A stretch of 64,000 bases of DNA from Larix kaempferi (lineage: Eukaryota; Streptophyta; Pinopsida; Pinales; Pinaceae): positions 38,857,501 through 38,921,500 of the forward strand of contig BSBM01000361.1 in assembly GCA_027924585.1 (NCBI GenBank), in the 5' to 3' direction. The position numbers were made by a program, and so were the translations under genes. Each line of letters starts with the position of its first letter. Position 1 is the stretch's first letter. Shown here piece after piece: positions 34,770 through 44,900 of the stretch. The notes below the pieces were generated by a model. That model saw only the letters and a program-made list of their open reading frames with translations. It was not told where the DNA came from and searched no databases.

Positions 34770-35110
34770 ATTGAAGTCTCCTTTGGGTTGGTGCTTGTGA
34801 TGTCAGGGAGTTGGGGATTCCTTCTAGTTGGTACTAGTAAAAAAATTGAGTTGGACTTTACTGAGGAATGGAGTCTTGTCTGTAGGTTGGAAATTATGAA
34901 AACCAAGGGGTTGTAGCCTTCTTCTAGATGGAGCTAGTAAACCTAGGAGTTGGAGCTTCCTTGAGGTTGGAGCCTATAAATTAGGGGGTTGTAGCCTCGT
35001 TCTAGATGGAGCTAGTAAATCGAGGAGTTGGAGCTTCCTTTAATTTTGAGCCTATAAATTAGGGTGTTGGAGCCTCCTTCCAGTTGGTGCAGGTAAATCA
35101 AGGAGTCAAT
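34770..35110. repeat. 78-bp minisatellite
   Basis: The GAGCTAGTAA block occurs at 34931 and 35009 (period 78) with a degenerate copy at about 35,087, and GTTGGAGC(T/C)TCCTT and GAGCCTATAAATTAGGG recur with it. There are about four to five units, the outer ones diverged. Confidence 0.7.
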
Positions 35111-35377
35111 TCCTTTAGGAGAGTCTGATAGCTGGACCGAAGATCTCTAGAGCACATGGATGAACATGAAAGTCTCTACTCTGCAAATGGGGTTCGACTG
35201 TTCTATGGATCAAATTTTGATATGATTGGATTATAAGAATGAGACTCCATTTACATGCAATGGAGGAGCTAAGAAATAATAATGCAATGGAAATGGATAT
35301 CATCTTGCATGGAATATATAATCATGCGAAAGATAAAGTTGGAAGGTGTTCATCAACTAAAGTGCTCCGGGACAAGG
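35111..35377. other. Unassigned sequence left of the second solo LTR
   Basis: No open frame or repeat recognised. It ends in the CAAGG target duplication at 35373-35377. Confidence 0.4.
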
Positions 35378-37098
35378 TGTAATACTCCTAGTTTTGACTT
35401 GGAATGTATTATCCAAACTTATGTAAATGCTGTAAAAGTTCTAGTGCAAATTCCTAGTGTGGAGTAGGATAACTTTTAGGGGCGAAATTTTGCCAATTGG
35501 CTATTTTTTGGGCTTTTTTTCAAAAAATAAATTCTCTGTTTGGTCATTTTTAGCCTCTAATATTGTCTATATTTACATAAAATATGTTTTTTTATCATAA
35601 CATTCACCAAAATTTACACGTTTCAGTAGTAAATTGTATGTTTCATATTTAATATTCGCCTGCCTATCTATATACATGTTTTTTTCAATCCAAAATAATC
35701 GCCTATGATACTATACTTAAGTATAATATTAGAATCCTTAAAAAATACCCTGGTGTGGAGCTCAAGGCCAAGGCCCGACTTTTGAATTTTTAGGCATGTA
35801 TGATGTTATATTTCTATTTTGGACCATATGATTGGCTTATTATGCCGAATTCAAAATGTATGTAAATATTATGCTGAAAATTAATAGAATGGTCCACCAA
35901 TGGTTGTGTAAAGAGAACCAAAGGGGCTATGATTACACCATAGGGGAAGAGGAAGGGGGCTTATGGGAAACCCAATCCTATTTTTCCATGTGTCGACCTT
36001 ATAAATCACCCTAAATTCTGTTATGTGATGGGAATAAGCCAATTATCTCATTTTTTGACCATTTTCCAATCATTTATTGCACATGTGAGGTTGGTGGGGA
36101 AAGTCACTTCATGTAGTTATTGAGCATGGGGATTGTGACAGTTATGTCAGCTGTCAACAGTCCTATTTTTTCTATAGTCAGAAGCCATGTCAGTTGTCTT
36201 TTCACCCTCACCTCATATCCTTGGAGTCAACACTCTTTTGATCATGATTCCATTCTCATTCTCTCATGCAAGCTACTGCTCCACATACAGTTTTCTCCAT
36301 TGTTTTTAATGTAAACTAGCAGACTGTGTGTTAAACCCAGAAACTCGAATTAGAGGGCAGAGTTGTATTTTTGGAAGGAAAAAGAGTTGGTTGTAGGTGA
36401 GTAGAGAGTTTGGGGGCATGCTAGGAACCTTACCCATGGAGTTCTGCTGCTTGTAGGTGCTTGTGAAGTCACAAATCAAGGCTACAGGTGGTTCTATAGA
36501 AGCCATATCAGATTGGAATTCTTCTATGCACACATTGTAAGCACCCAGCAAGATGGATCGCCCAAGAGCACCATGGATTGGTGAAGGGGATGCCTAAGCT
36601 AGAAGGGTGTTGTGTGGGGCAGGTATTGTGGAATCCAAGGTCGTGAGGGTTGAGTGAGACCCTTGTAGAGCTCTGTATGAGAATTTGACTAAGCACAGAG
36701 AGTAGAATTGGGTTGTGGGCTGAGAGGTAGAATCCTGTAGGTGTTTCCTTCACCCTGGTGGCCTCAGCAACATAAAGAGTATATGTTGGACTGAGTGCCT
36801 ATGGTTGGGTGGAAAATTGCTCTTAAACAACCAGTTGCTTGGATTTGCGTTGGATAAAGATAAGTATTGTTATGCATTTGAATGTTGAACCATTTTATTG
36901 ATGCGTATAATGTTATGCTAATGTATTCTCATATTAGATATGTGTGGATTGTTTTGAATTCCGTTGTGCATGTTTAAATTACATTTATGACACACTCTAT
37001 TGTTGAAAATTGTATTATGGGCTTGGGGTGATTTTTTAGAGCCCAAGTTTGGACAACGTCCCCTCCCAATGGTCAGATTGGGAAAGGGGGACGTTACA
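35378..37098 (+). mobile_element. Solo LTR, 1721 bp, carrying a nested MITE
   Basis: It starts TGTAATAC and ends ACGTTACA, with a 5-bp duplication CAAGG at 35373-35377 and 37099-37103. It shares GAGCTCAAGGCCAAGG and the GGTTGGGTGGAA...CCAGTTG block with the solo LTR at 26585. About 296 bp of its length is the hAT MITE with its duplicated target. No adjacent PBS, PPT or internal region. Confidence 0.8.
35465..35752. mobile_element. hAT-type MITE, 288 bp, nested in the solo LTR
   Basis: A perfect 8-bp duplication GTGTGGAG flanks it (35457-35464 and 35753-35760). Its ends are TAGGATAACTTTT and AAAAAATACCCTG. It is an inverted-orientation copy of the element at 16286-16572, with the 14-bp palindrome TATACTTAAGTATA at 35712-35725. 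It must have inserted after the LTR. Confidence 0.87.
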
Positions 37099-37103
37099 CA
37101 AGG

Positions 37104-38270
37104 TTCAAAATATCTGCACAAAGGGACCCCATTCTTAGCATTATTTTTGTCCCAAGTACCTAAAAATATTGGGTAAATAGTTCATGAGGTTTGGAGTCCA
37201 AAGAACTTAATCTCCTAGATTCTTCTGCCACTACAGAAAGGATGCGCCTACACCCTTGGTTTTCTACCTGCTCAACAGACAAGGATGCCCCACCACCCTA
37301 ATTCTCTAGCCACGACTAGAAGGAGGCAAAAATTCCCTTAAAAGGCCTCACCCTGCCCCAAGCACCACCCAACAACCTTCTAATTTATAATAGTTTTAAC
37401 TTCAGTTTTACAGATCTTTAGTGGTAGCTCAAAATTTTCTAATGCTTTATCTATCTCACTGTCCTCTTTCTTGCTTCTGATATGCAATTACCAAAACTTC
37501 AGAGACACTTATGGTCCTCTTCATACATTTGGCTTGTATGGTTATATATATATTTTCAAAGAACTTTATTATTTGAAACATTGTGTTTTTTAGGAAAATC
37601 ATGCCTCTTCATAAAAAATATTGTATCCTTATAATGGCATCGATTCATCATTGATCTTCATAGTCTTTCAATCTTGTTTTAATTAGTAAGGAATTACTAT
37701 TTTGGAGAGTTAACCAATTTTGGCAATTCTCCAAAGTTGGCTATTTGGCGAAATTGGTCAACTAAGATTTACAAATATTTCGCATCCGATCCTTTTAATT
37801 AACCCTTGAGAATCTCTCAACAACGAAATGATTCAAAACCATTGGATATTCGTCAGTCCACATCGATGGTGGACTTCAACATGCGCTTAACTAGATTTCT
37901 TAAAGAATTCGCATCACATCCTGAGGTTTAAACGTTGCACAACTTAACCCAACGAAATTGTCCTGTCCGTTGGATCGCCCCATCCAAGATCGATGATGGA
38001 CTTGAAAATTTTATGAGCCCAATTATGAACCCTAGCCGTCAATCTGTCCCATCAGTTAAATCAAAGGTCGGTTAGGGTAAGGGATGCTAGTTCTTGGGTA
38101 ACATCTTTGAATCTTAATGTCATATAACACTCTTTCAAGTACTTTGATCTTTAATTCCGATGGTTGTAGATATTTCTTCTGATCCGTGTTCTGGTTTTAA
38201 ATCACGTCTGCCCTTGTTCCCTCGTTTTTTCCCAAAATCTTGTCTAACTTAGCTCTGTGTTCGACTGTTT
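37104..38270. repeat. Gene-free region with a copia-LTR-like remnant
   Basis: About 37,240-37,380 (GGATGCGCCTACACCC, GGATGCCCCACCACCC, CTAGCCACGAC) resembles the LTR remnant at 1430-1560. The rest, to 38,270, has no credible frame. A GGCAATTCTCC...GGCTATTTGGCGAAATTGG segment near 37,720-37,760 superficially resembles the MITE end region but lacks its termini. Confidence 0.4.
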
Positions 38271-38954
38271 TGTTGATGTATATGTAACTTCGGAATGTAT
38301 TTCATATATGTATATTGTACTCCTATAGAGATGGTATTATTCCTCTATACAGAAGTATTTGTATTCCTATAGAGATGCTATTATTCCTCTATATGGAAGT
38401 GTCGTCATTTATATTGTAAGTGTCGTAACTTATACTTGATAGGTTATTAGACCACCTTGTTGGGGTCGGCCCTGTATAAGTCATGTGGGTCAAAGGGTTA
38501 TTATACCACCCTATTGGGGGTCGGCCATGTGGGTCAAAGGGTTAATATACCACCCTATTGGGTGTCGGTCCAGTCAGCATTGTGTTATGTGGTTAAGTTA
38601 AGGCCGACCTAGTAAAGGTTTTTAGGCAAGTCAAGTCAAGTATAAATAGAGTGCCTCCGCGGGAGGCACTCTATTTGATCATTCTATTCTCATTCACACT
38701 CTTTGGAGAGTGGCTCACTTGTGGAGGAGGAGAAGCTGCTGCTAGGAGATGTCTATCTCTTATGCTTGGGTTGTATCATTGCTCTATCTATCTCTAAGGA
38801 AGTTATTGGGGTTTTTCACCTTTATGGTTTTTCCCAAGTAAACTCCGTGTCTCTTGTGTGCTTGCATTATTGTGTCCATGATTGATATGCTGTACATGTT
38901 GTTCTCTCAGTTAAGATCCTAGATCAGATTAAATTAAATTTTGAAAAATTAACA
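38271..38954 (+). repeat. 5' LTR of the truncated copia element
   Basis: 684 bp, TGTTGATGTATATG...AAATTAACA, homologous to the LTRs at 7261-7909 and 14014-14662 (reverse complement). Confidence 0.88.
38641..38676 (+). promoter_or_regulatory. TATA box inside a perfect inverted repeat
   Basis: TATAAATA at 38641-38648 runs into AAATAGAGTGCCTCC (38644-38658), loop GCG, and its exact complement at 38662-38676. In the sister element the same place has 11-bp arms (AAATAGAGTGC) with a 5-nt loop at 7552-7578 and 14305-14331. The element RNA should therefore begin in or next to a strong hairpin. Confidence 0.65.
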
Positions 38955-38966
38955 TGGTATCAGAGC

Positions 38967-41700
38967 TAGCCTGAAAGAAGGAATGGTATGGCATGTATGA
39001 CACTTGTTGCACTTACGATGCTAGGGCTTGATATAGAAAAAACCAGTCATCGTAGCACTTTCGCTATAAATCCATTTTGGCGAAGTATTCGGATCTGAAA
39101 CATTTACAAGTCAACAATCAGATCCCCATGTACCTTGTGTCCAAAGGAAAACTTCTAATTTGTTGTACTTTGTGTTTTATGATCTGTATCATCTAGGGTT
39201 TCTGCCTCTTCCAAATCTGAGTCATAAACAGGTGACCTAGGAAAAAAGGTCATAAATTGGGATAGGAAGCTCCAAATGAAATTTCGTAAAAAGTGACAGG
39301 TAGTGCATGGAATATATTTTCTCAAGTAATGTTTTCATAGGCCGAAACAGAACCAGTGACACATGGCACGTTGTACAAGTTCGCTCTCCTGTTTTATCCC
39401 ATAAACAGGTCACGTTGCAACACTTGGCATAACTCTCTCTCAGAGAATCCAATTGAGGTCAGACCTGTGGGGTTGGAAATATGACAGGTCGGGATACCAT
39501 AGGTAGAAGTTTCAGATCCTATGGATCTAAAAGTTTGGAGTTACACCAGAAACAATCAGGTACATATTTTTGTCAAAACAGAATTATTTTTGAGCACCTT
39601 CATTCATGGCTTCAGGAATTTAGGGTTTCAGATAAAGATGGAATTTTTGTAATTGGAGACCATGGCTGAATGCTACTCATCAAAATTGAAATTTAGAGAC
39701 CAAGATCAAAATTTTTGGTTGAGAATAAGGCCAGTCTTGATCAGACCCTAGTTCGGGACATTGATCAGAAAAGTGGAAAATTAGGCTTCCACAAAAATGG
39801 GAATTTTTGAAATCTGTGACCATGGCTGGAAGCTCCTTAGAAAAATAGAAGCTTAGAGCTTTGGATCGAACCTTTTGATTGGTCAGAAGGGTGGGCTTTA
39901 TCAAACCCTAGTTTGGGGTCATGTTTAGTGAATCCATAAGTTTCAAAGGCAAAATTGAGGGGTGAAACTTTGCAGTTTTCAAATTTTGAATATACCAGCT
40001 TGATCAACTCATCAAGGAACATCTTTCTATCCTTTTAGAAGTTTGAAATTCAAAGTTTGAATTTCTAGGGTTTCTCTGACAAACCCTAGTCCAGCTCCAG
40101 ATCTAGTTGCTGCAAATCAAATGGATTGGGTTAATCCTAGAAGAGAATGGATTGGTCACCTGCATAAGTGAAGAAGTTCCTGTTTCAGAGGGAGATGAGC
40201 CTAAGACCTTACATAAGAAGATTACAAGCGATCTCGACAGGTATGACTTATCCAGGTATGTTTTGAGATTTGTTCATGATTAAGTTTATGGTATGTTTGT
40301 CTTCATATTATTACTGTTAGTACAATCTTGATTAAATTTAGATTTGTTATATCACCTTAATAATGCATGATAGAAGATATTCATTGATTAGGGTGTTGAA
40401 ACTTATGATTGTACTAATGAATTATGGTGTTGTATGAGGTTTATGTTGTCCGCTAACATGAAAGGTACACCAAGAAAGACAAATCATGTTCTAGTTCAGG
40501 AAAATATGATCATGGTGACATGAAGACAAAGATTCATCCATTGTCATGGATCACTTAGAAGATCTATTTACGAGGTATGTATAACTTGGTTCTATAATGG
40601 TTAACTTATGAGATATGCAGGTTACTAGCACAAGTCATTGAAGAGAACAAGAAGACATCATGTGGGTATGTTAGACATACCTAGCTAACATACTAATCTA
40701 GGTATGTTTTTCCTATATCAAGTTAGAATCCTACCTTGTGATAGGATCTCTTACATAAGTATACATGGCATGATTGATAATGATTATTCATAGGTTTGAA
40801 TAATCATGGGTGTATTCATATTATGTTTCTTACTTTAATTTATGATATGACTAACCATAAGAGTCCCTGAATACTAATGCTTATTATTTCTGTTTGAAAT
40901 GATCATAACTATACATGCTTAAGATTATTGTGTTTTGATAGTATTGAGAATATACTAATAAATGTATGATTATGTATGATATCTCAAGGATATCACAATA
41001 ATGATACTTGTAAGCATGCATAGTGATCAAGGATGGATATAAGTTCAAGGACAAGTAATCCAGGAAGCAAAGATCAAGAGGGAGCACACTCTAGTAGTTT
41101 CTGCAAAGATGCAGATATTCAGAGGGAGTCAACCACTTCTCACAATCTACATCAGAATGGAGTTGCAGAAAGGAAGCAAAGACTAAGAGGGAGTCCACCC
41201 TACAACCAAATGAAGATAAGTATTTGAATTGTCATTTCTTGCATATTTGTTTGTTTAAATAATATTGTTCAATGATGTATATGCTTATGTTCCTAGACTT
41301 AGGGTGTGTATTATGCATATTAGAATATTTGCATTAATGAACATTATACTACTAATATGCATGTGATGGGTAAGTGGCCTATGGCACTGCACAACATTCC
41401 ATTGCTACTTATCTAGAATGAAACCTCTTTGCTGACATGTTGGGAGTTGTGCACACTCTTAACAATGTTCTGGTAGAGATTGGAAGGCATCTAGAAAGTT
41501 ACAGGATATGGATAAATGTTGTATTGAAGCATTGGCTAAGATAATTGCATGACTGTATGACATATTTATTTATGTGTAAGAACTTGATCTGAAAACTATG
41601 AGATGTTTTCTAATCATTCAATTTAAATTGTCTTGTAGGAAAGATCGTATACGAGCACCTACAAAAGAAGGACTACAAAATTTGTTTCAGCAACAAAGTT
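38967..41700 (+). other. Non-coding/exon-like 5' region of the truncated copia element
   Basis: This is collinear with 10,900-13,990. It has a conserved small frame (LQIKWIGLILEENG...SEEVPVSEGDE) ending CTCGACAG/GTATGAC at about 40,241. Further short islands are followed by AGGTATG or GGGTATG at about 40,254, 40,574, 40,664 and 40,703. A fragment at 41,145-41,170 reads HQNGVAERK, the motif around the catalytic Glu of copia integrase, so a remnant of integrase survives. No gag or protease is recognised. Confidence 0.5.
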
Positions 41701-41705
41701 AACTA

Positions 41706-42572
41706 TTGAAGATATTCAATATATTGAAGTTCCCAGGATTCGGGAAGAATGCCATGATCGAGGAGTACCAGTTGATCATGAAGAATGATGTTTGGGATGC
41801 AGTCCTAAGACCTGAAGGGAAGTCTGTTGTGACTTCCAAATGGATCTATAAGATCAAGCATGCTGCAGATGGTAGCATGGAGAAATACAAAGCAAGGTTT
41901 GTAGCTCGTGGCTTCTCCCAGAAAGATGGATTGAGTATGAAGAGAATTCTACACCTATAGCCAGGAACATTTCCATCAGATCAGTACTTGCTCTGGCTGC
42001 AATGATGAAATGGAAGTTACACCAGATGGATGTCAAGAAAACTTTCTTGAATGGTGTAGTCGAAGAGGAAGTGTATGTGGAGAAGCCACTCGGGTTTGAG
42101 ACACATGACCGAGAGTCACATGTGTGCAAACTGAAGAAAGCCCTGTATGGTTTGAAATATGCAGCCAGGACTTGGTATGGTAGGATGGAAAGTTTTCTAT
42201 CCAGTTTGGGATTTACCAAGAGTACAGTGGATTCCAACCTTTACTACAAGGTTGAGGAAGGAAATTCAATGATACTACTTTAGTATGCGGATAACCTGTT
42301 TGTTACAGGTGAAGATAGATTGATTGCCGACACGCAGCGGAAGCTTGCTGCCAAGTTCGAGATGAAGAACTTGTGGATGATGCACTAATTTCTAGGCATG
42401 GAGGTGTGGCAGAGTGCAGATGGAATCTTCCTTGGACAAGGGAAGTATGCAGTAGAGATATTGAAGAGGTTCAGGATGATGGACTGCAAGGCCATGGCCA
42501 CACCTATGGAATCGAACCTGAAGCTTCTGTGTGATGCTTCATCTGATCTAGTTGATGTCACGATGTATCATT
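41706..42572 (+). pseudogene. Copia reverse transcriptase remnant
   Basis: EYQLIMKNDVWDAV, VVTSKWIYKIKHAADGSMEKY and ARGFSQKDG are open from 41706. A frameshift at about 41,930 separates ARNISIRSVLALAAMMKW. The next block (42002-42283) has HQMDVKKTFLNGVVEEEVYV and CKLKKALYGLKYAARTWYG. The catalytic box reads YADN instead of YVDD, just after a TAG, and further stops occur near 42,387 and 42,573. Confidence 0.8.
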
Positions 42573-42574
42573 AG

Positions 42575-43246
42575 ATGATTGGGTCCTTGATGTACCTAAC
42601 GAATACAAGACCAGATATTTGCTTTGCGATGAACACATTGAGCCAGTTCCTGAAGGATCTGAGAGGTGTTCACCTGGTTGCTATAAAGCATATTCTGAGG
42701 TACCTAAAGGGTACAGTTGATTATGGGCTCAAGTATAATGCAAATCAAAAGTTTAACCTACAGGGTTATGTTGATTCAGATTGGGCAGGCAGTGCTGCAG
42801 ATAGGAAGAGCACTTCTGGGTGCTGTTTTAGTATGGGATCAGGTGTGATCTCTTGGTTTAGCAGGAAGTAGTCCTGCGTAGCACGGAGTACAGCCGAAGC
42901 AGAGTATGTTGCATCTTGTTCGACCAGTTGTGAGGTAGTATGGCAGAGGAAGCTACTATCTGAGTTATTTGATCTACCGTTGGAGGCTACTGGTATATTC
43001 TATGATAACCAGAGTTGTGTGAAGCTATCTGAGAACCCAGTGTTCCAAAACAGGTTGAAACACATTGAGATCAAATATCACTATATTAGGGATATGGGGC
43101 AGAGAGGACTAGTGAAGCTTCTGTATGTTGCAATGGATGAGCAGATTGCAGATGTGTTGACGAAGCCACTAGCCAGAGTGAAGTTTGAGTACTTCAGAGA
43201 GAGGCTTGGTGTTCTTCAGATTGATGACACTTCGAGGAAGAAGTGA
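42575..43246 (+). pseudogene. Copia RT end and RNase H
   Basis: This contains GSLMYLTNTRPDICFAM, LRYLKGTVDYGLKY and DSDWAGSAADRKSTSG. A stop after SWFSRK is followed in the same phase by STAEAEYVASC, and then by the open block GIFYDNQSCVKLSENP, KHIEIKYHYIRD and DEQIADVLTKPLA, ending at TGA 43244-43246. Only the stop at 42,869 interrupts it. Confidence 0.8.
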
Positions 43247-43319
43247 TGGAGACATTTACTGAAGCCATTCCAAGCATGTTGGAAGGAGGATCCTTCACAT
43301 GGCTGTGGATGTAAGCGCT

Positions 43320-43810
43320 GGATGATGAGCATCAGGACGATGCTCTAGTTACTGCTCTGTATATGTATGCATCATGTTGGATGCTGGATATGATCAATTG
43401 GATCATGTGTATGTATTTGTATATGTATCAGGTGGATACATTGTATGGTCAGGTAGATCATGTATGTTGATATGTGTCAGGTATGATCAGGTGGATCATG
43501 TATTTGTATATGTATCAGGTGGATACATTTATTATCAAGTAGATCATGTATGATGATATGTATTAGGTAGATACTGTGTATGTATTAGGTGGATGCATTG
43601 TATGATCAGGATGATCATGGATGACGAGCTTAGGATGTTGCTCCAGATGACATGCATCAGGACGATGCAGTGACGATGATCATGTGTGATGAGTATCAGG
43701 ATGATACTCTGGATGATATGCATCAGGATGATGCTATGATGATGATCAGGATGATCATATGTGATGATATGTATCAGGTGGATACATTACATAATCAATT
43801 GGATTATGTG
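43320..43810 (+). repeat. Array of covarying short inverted repeats, copia 3' region
   Basis: Hairpins include GAGCATC/GATGCTC (43327-43345, loop AGGAC), TGATC/GATCA (43391-43405, loop AATTG), TGTATC/GATACA (43424-43440, loop AGGTG), TGATC/GATCA (43484-43498), TGCATC/GATGCA (43653-43669), GAGTATC/GATACTC (43691-43709, loop AGGAT) and TAATC/GATTA (43792-43806). Loops are mostly AGGNN. The core ATC/GAT is constant while outer bases vary in complementary pairs. Confidence 0.8.
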
Positions 43811-43849
43811 TGATGAGTTTCGAAGACACAGATGCACATGAGCTTTTCG

Positions 43850-44008
43850 GACATGGTTGTAGATGTGTTCTCCAATGGTCGCAATGTAATTGCTTGGCTT
43901 TTCTGACATGGTGGCAGATGTGTTCTCCCATGGTCGTGATGTAATTGCCAGGGCCATTCGAGCATGGTTGTAGATGTGTTCTCCCATGGTTGCGATATAA
44001 GTGGTGGG
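43850..44008 (+). repeat. Three ~56-bp tandem units
   Basis: ACATGGT(T/G)G(T/C)AGATGTGTTCTCC begins units at about 43,852, 43,908 and 43,964, and the last is cut by the gypsy LTR at 44012. Confidence 0.75.
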
Positions 44009-44690
44009 GCCTATTGATGCCTTGAATATCGCTGCATCAATCAGCAAGGGATTCTCCCCGATAAGCAATCCCAACTAGATCACTCACCATTTGGTGTGGG
44101 GAATCCATCCGGTTAACGGTTTCAGCTACCGTGGGTTTTAAATATTTGTTTGCTTTACCGGTTGCGGCCCGATCCATCGGTTATGTATTTTGTATTTAAA
44201 ATGATATGAAAGTGCCCTATATTAAATGCATGTGGGAAAACAAATCTATGCTAAACTGATTTAATCTAAATTACCTATCCTTATAAGGAGCAGATTTAAA
44301 GAATGGGCAATAAATTGGAAAATACACCCAATAATTCCATAGATAGCTGTTAAATTGAAAGGAGCAATTACAACAGAATAGAAAGATTATCCAAGAGAGC
44401 TCAGATAGATGTAAGTATTCAATTACCCATTTAACACAGAAACTTTGCAAAAGAATATGAAACCATTCATAGCAGAGAATTAATTCATAAGAGCCAGGAA
44501 AGATCTCACAGGAAATGTATGAGAAGTGCAGAAATAGTTCAGCATTTAATCAACAAGACTCTATGCAAAACGTTGTGCCAGCTTCCATAGGCCAAAACGA
44601 TTTTTCTATTGATGTAGCATAAATAGTTCCTTTACAATACAGAAAAAGAATTTAACCTGCCAAAAGTCCTTTCTATCTTCCTCTAATCAG

Positions 44691-44700
44691 CTTTATATAG
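44691..44700 (-). promoter_or_regulatory. TATA box of the gypsy 3' LTR
   Basis: The minus strand reads CTATATAAAG. The same sequence is at plus 57477-57486 in the other LTR. It lies about 200 bp downstream of the accessory frame stop. Confidence 0.6.
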
Positions 44701-44900
44701 ATTTACAAAATGGCCCAAGAGTTGCCACCTATACCCTAACCGTTTCTATTCTTCTAATTTGTCCTGTAGTGCTGAATATTACATAAGAGAAATATCTCAA
44801 ATATTTTGCAGCAACGGGAGTTTAAAAATTACAAGTCATTTCAATACTCCCAAGGTATATACAAAAATAAATGTTCATGAGGCACGCTGGCAGGCGCAAG

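Larger units (their letters stand above)
38271..44011 (+). mobile_element. 3'-truncated copia element, sister of the 7.4-kb element
   Basis: The 5' LTR is 38271-38954 and the PBS TGGTATCAGAGC is 38955-38966. RT/RNase H remnants lie at 41706-43246, the hairpin array at 43320-43810, and ~56-bp repeats at 43,850-44,008. The PPT and 3' LTR are missing: sequence switches at 44012 to the gypsy LTR. It is collinear with 7261-14662 in opposite orientation and also lacks gag, protease and most of integrase, so this deleted form is a family trait rather than damage to one copy. Confidence 0.85.

Noticed and set aside
37720-37770. Third hAT MITE copy suggested by GGCTATTTGGCGAAATTGG
   Set aside because: Only a short internal resemblance; no termini or 8-bp duplication.
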